Below are positions 22,301-24,908 of a stretch of DNA of 24,908 nucleotides, one piece after another. The translations under genes and the position numbers were made by a program. The stretch is from Paramacrobiotus richtersi (Eukaryota > Tardigrada > Eutardigrada > Parachela > Macrobiotidae): positions 1 to 24,908 of the forward strand of contig JAQGAU010000687.1 of the NCBI GenBank assembly GCA_034698045.1. Direction: 5' to 3'. The notes under the pieces are model-generated. The model saw only the letters and a program-made list of their open reading frames with translations, was not told where the DNA came from and ran no database searches. Positions within the stretch are counted from its first letter, which is position 1, and every line of letters starts with the position of its first letter.

Positions 22301-24908
22301 TAAGCAGCACAGTCTCTGTTAGCCGCGAAATAAACTAGACCACTTCCAAAACTATGATAAACTTTAATAGCCTGAAACAAATAAAAACGGCAAAAAAATG
22401 ACAATACCATTATAAAAATCCCAGAAATCAGGATACCTCCAGCACAAACAACTAGTCCCAGATACCATGCCGCAATCCAGCGAGGGTCAGTCTGAGCAAA
22501 ATTAGGATCTAAAATAATAATACCGGTCATTTTCGAAAACGTTATTATTTTCTTACTCCCTGTATGACTTCGTCGATTCACGTCTTACGCAAGACACATC
22601 AAATCCTTTTGTCTGATCATACATATAACTGCGTTAGAAGTACAGGATCGCAAAATGATATTCCTCATTTGGCACGGCATGAAACAGTTGTTGCTACTAC
22701 GATGCTACAGGATGTTTGCAACATACGTGAAAAATCAAAGAATATGCTGCTGCAGATCGCTCCTAATCCAAAGCCGAATAAAGGTCCAAAGAGGCGTCCA
22801 ATAAAAGACATCGCTGTAAAACCGCAAACTTAGCCCAGGATATTTCCAGTCGTGTCATATTATAGGTAGCATGCCCAGTTTGGTGATGTGCCGAGCACAA
22901 AGCAATTTTACCAAAATATAAAGGGGAGTTCCGAACAGTGACATTGTCGTCAATAAAAGGAAGAGCCAGAATGACGATGGTAGTTGCGCCTAAGCCCATG
23001 ATCATCTCCGAAACGCCGAGCATGATCAGTGGATAAATGTTGTCATCAGGACGAGCAGCCCCGACACCACATTGTGGAGGTGAAGCAGCACCCAATGTTA
23101 CGTTCAAAAATGCACCGGACTGGCAAAATCTTTCTTTCTTATCAGCGGCGCTCGACATAACATAAGAAACAATTGACCTTTCGGTCACCGGAAATGCAAT
23201 CTCCGTTGCGGCCATCAGGAACATGCCAGCCCCCAGAACGATGGCCCCGCCCCCTATCCAGTGTGGACGGTGTCCAGCTCCACCGTAATGGGCCACCACT
23301 AGGGATGCTGATATCCGGCTGATATCGGCCATGGCCCGATATATACCAGTTTGCTTGGAAGAAAATCCGAATCGCCGTTCGATTGACGGAACGACCGTGC
23401 TCATGTACGATCCGTACATTCCTAAAGGCCATTGGATTCGTTATTCTGATTTGGTACAGATATATGTAGGATGATATATGTATCTCTGTATATGTAGTTT
23501 GATTCATAAAAGTTAAGGCGGTAATTGGGCAGATTATCAAAGACGTCTAAGCAAACATAACCGTTAACAACTGTCGAACATTACAAACACTGCAGATAAA
23601 TTGACATAATATTACTGTAAGTGGTAACGGTTCAGTAAAAAAAGGTAATAACCGATCGTGAGGTTTTTTGTATCATTCACCTAGCATTGTAATTAGAAAG
23701 ATTAATGGTTTATACGACACTGTGGTAAAGACAGCATTCGAGTTTGATATATGCACTGCCGGTCAAAGTGGCATAACCAACCAAGAAACACATTTATAAA
23801 TTAATGCCAAACATTCGCAGGCTAATGCACATAATTTATATTATGGTAATACAAAATTCTCGTTAGTACACTCATTTGTTTCTAAGAGTAAGGTCAGGCG
23901 ATGTATGTCAAGCTTGCGCGGCACAGCTTGCGTATAAATTGCGTACATAATTAACGAATTCATGGATCAAGGAAATTTGGTCTCTGATTATACTGTATTG
24001 ACCAGCATCCGGCGATGCAAAAAAATAATACTTAATAACATCAGTTCAACTATGGTCTCTGATGTACATGTGATATGTGCATATTATCCCTTTTCAGCAA
24101 GTCTGCGCGAAATAGTAAACCATTGTTTATATTCACTTACCATGAAAGACTCCCATGAGGATATATATCAGCATAAACACCTATAAATTGATAACACATT
24201 GCAGTATCAGTCCTAATGTATTTCGCAAGATAATCTACACTTTAATTTTTTTTTATTACGTTATCCCTGTTTTGTACTCTTGCACAACGCGTATAAAAAA
24301 CGTGTTTTTATGCGCGTATACGAAACAAAAACATAGTACCATGTTCATACCATGTGGTACCCGAATAATTCCAATTTTTAACAAAACATTTCTAAGAGCT
24401 AATCGCTAAAACTGCAGTAAATTCCAGGATGGTTATTCTGCAAGCAGTCTAAAGAGATTTCCAAGGGCTGCCGCAAATCTTAAAATGCACTAATGTCGGA
24501 ATTAACCTGGCTGTTTAACTTCCCTTGATGGTATCGACTGAAACTATATATATTACAGTATCTCTAAAGCCTTATATACGCAGCTTAAACAGGTGTCAAG
24601 GATTCCATGTTACAATAACAAAATTCTGTAGTGCTTTCTCAAAAAAGGATTTTAATTTTTTTTGACGATAGCACCTTTATTCGAGGTGAGAAGTTCAAAC
24701 TAAAATTAAAAGAACATTAATAAGAAAATGTCACCTTCATTGTACGAAAACATTGTAACCATTGTGGAGTCCATCCGCATATACCACATAAAAAGTCATC
24801 CGCCAGGGATGCTTTGAAAGGATTCCGAAAGTTCAGAGCATCCGGAAGATGAATTTTATCAGTCCACTCTTTTGCAGACCATTTCTCCTGGGGTTTTTTG
24901 GAAGGAGT
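19326..24908 (-). CDS. SLCO-like: OATP (SLCO family) organic anion transporter, gene D, 5'-partial at window edge, 14 exons, 826 aa seen
   Basis: Exons in transcript order: 24735-24908 (open at the edge), 24141-24180, 22912-23421, 22727-22813, 22408-22508, 22108-22213, 21952-22041, 21851-21888, 21737-21773, 21456-21660, 21019-21163, 20736-20941, 20161-20404, 19326-19823 (stop TAA). All phases agree. The first exon carries CGICGWTPQWLQCF, the classic OATP sequence before helix 1, and the 40-base exon encodes helix 1 (VFMLIYILMGVFHG). Then follow SIERRFGFS, HRPHWIGGG, LALPFIDDN, LFGPLFGFGLGA, signature DPRWIAAWYLGL, a short variable loop, LRRLLTNVPFM, an 11-cysteine Kazal-like loop and LPAPIIAGAIIDTTCRYW. 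The cytoplasmic tail after the last helix is about 150 residues, much longer than in B or C, rich in P, S, T, D and E, with RRKS and PPKRART basic patches. One donor (21951, GTTGGC) is non-consensus after GT, but the 90-base exon length equals its counterparts in B and C. The start codon lies beyond 24908. Confidence 0.92.
23422..24140. other. Intron 2 of gene D (719 bases)
   Basis: It joins the 40-base helix 1 exon (donor CATG|GTAAGTG) to the E-R-R-F exon (acceptor CCTTTAG). It sits at the same place and phase as intron 1 of genes A, B and C. No repeats or extra exons of note were seen. Confidence 0.75.
24181..24734. other. Intron 1 of gene D (554 bases)
   Basis: It separates the N-terminal exon (ending R-T-M-K, donor AAG|GTGACA) from the helix 1 micro-exon (acceptor AATTTATAG). 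The other three genes have no intron here. The plus-strand open frames in this area look like chance. Confidence 0.7.

Overview
The window comes from an intron-rich animal nuclear genome. Coding exons are short, all inferred introns are GT-AG, intron phases are conserved between copies, and the non-coding DNA is AT-rich. The species cannot be read from the sequence; an invertebrate is most likely. All recognisable coding sequence belongs to one family, the organic anion transporting polypeptides (OATP, SLCO/SLC21 family of the major facilitator superfamily). Four paralogues lie head-to-tail on the minus strand, called here A to D from left to right. I rebuilt each by joining family-matching exons whose phases agree.

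Layout: gene A (5' half only, 1-1888, running off the left edge); intergenic 1889-3390; gene B (complete, 12 exons, 3391-8350, 744 aa); intergenic 8351-10507; gene C (complete, 11 exons, 10508-17592, 717 aa); intergenic 17593-19325; gene D (14 exons seen, 19326-24908, 826 aa in the window, 5' end beyond the right edge). Each gene reads right to left in plus coordinates.

B, C and D each show the full OATP plan: a first helix followed by the E-R/K-R-F motif, the family signature near the end of transmembrane helix 6, a variable cytoplasmic loop, a large cysteine-rich Kazal-like extracellular loop with 11 cysteines, and the last helices with the P-A-P-I...D-x-x-C-R-x-W block. All four carry a changed family signature (D-P-R-W-I-S/A-A-W-Y instead of the usual R-W-I/V-G-A-W-W). 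Exon structure records the history of the array: A and B share an intron absent from C and D, while D has a split 75-base exon, a split Kazal exon and a separate 40-base first-helix exon.

The proteins are expected to be plasma-membrane, sodium-independent carriers of amphipathic organic anions; substrates cannot be predicted. Other features are a 10-bp minisatellite and a possible miniature inverted-repeat transposon in intron 1 of gene B, and a coding AAG microsatellite in gene B. I see no RNA genes, CRISPR arrays or prokaryotic features. The noteworthy content is this tandem transporter expansion; I find no evidence of a wholly new system.
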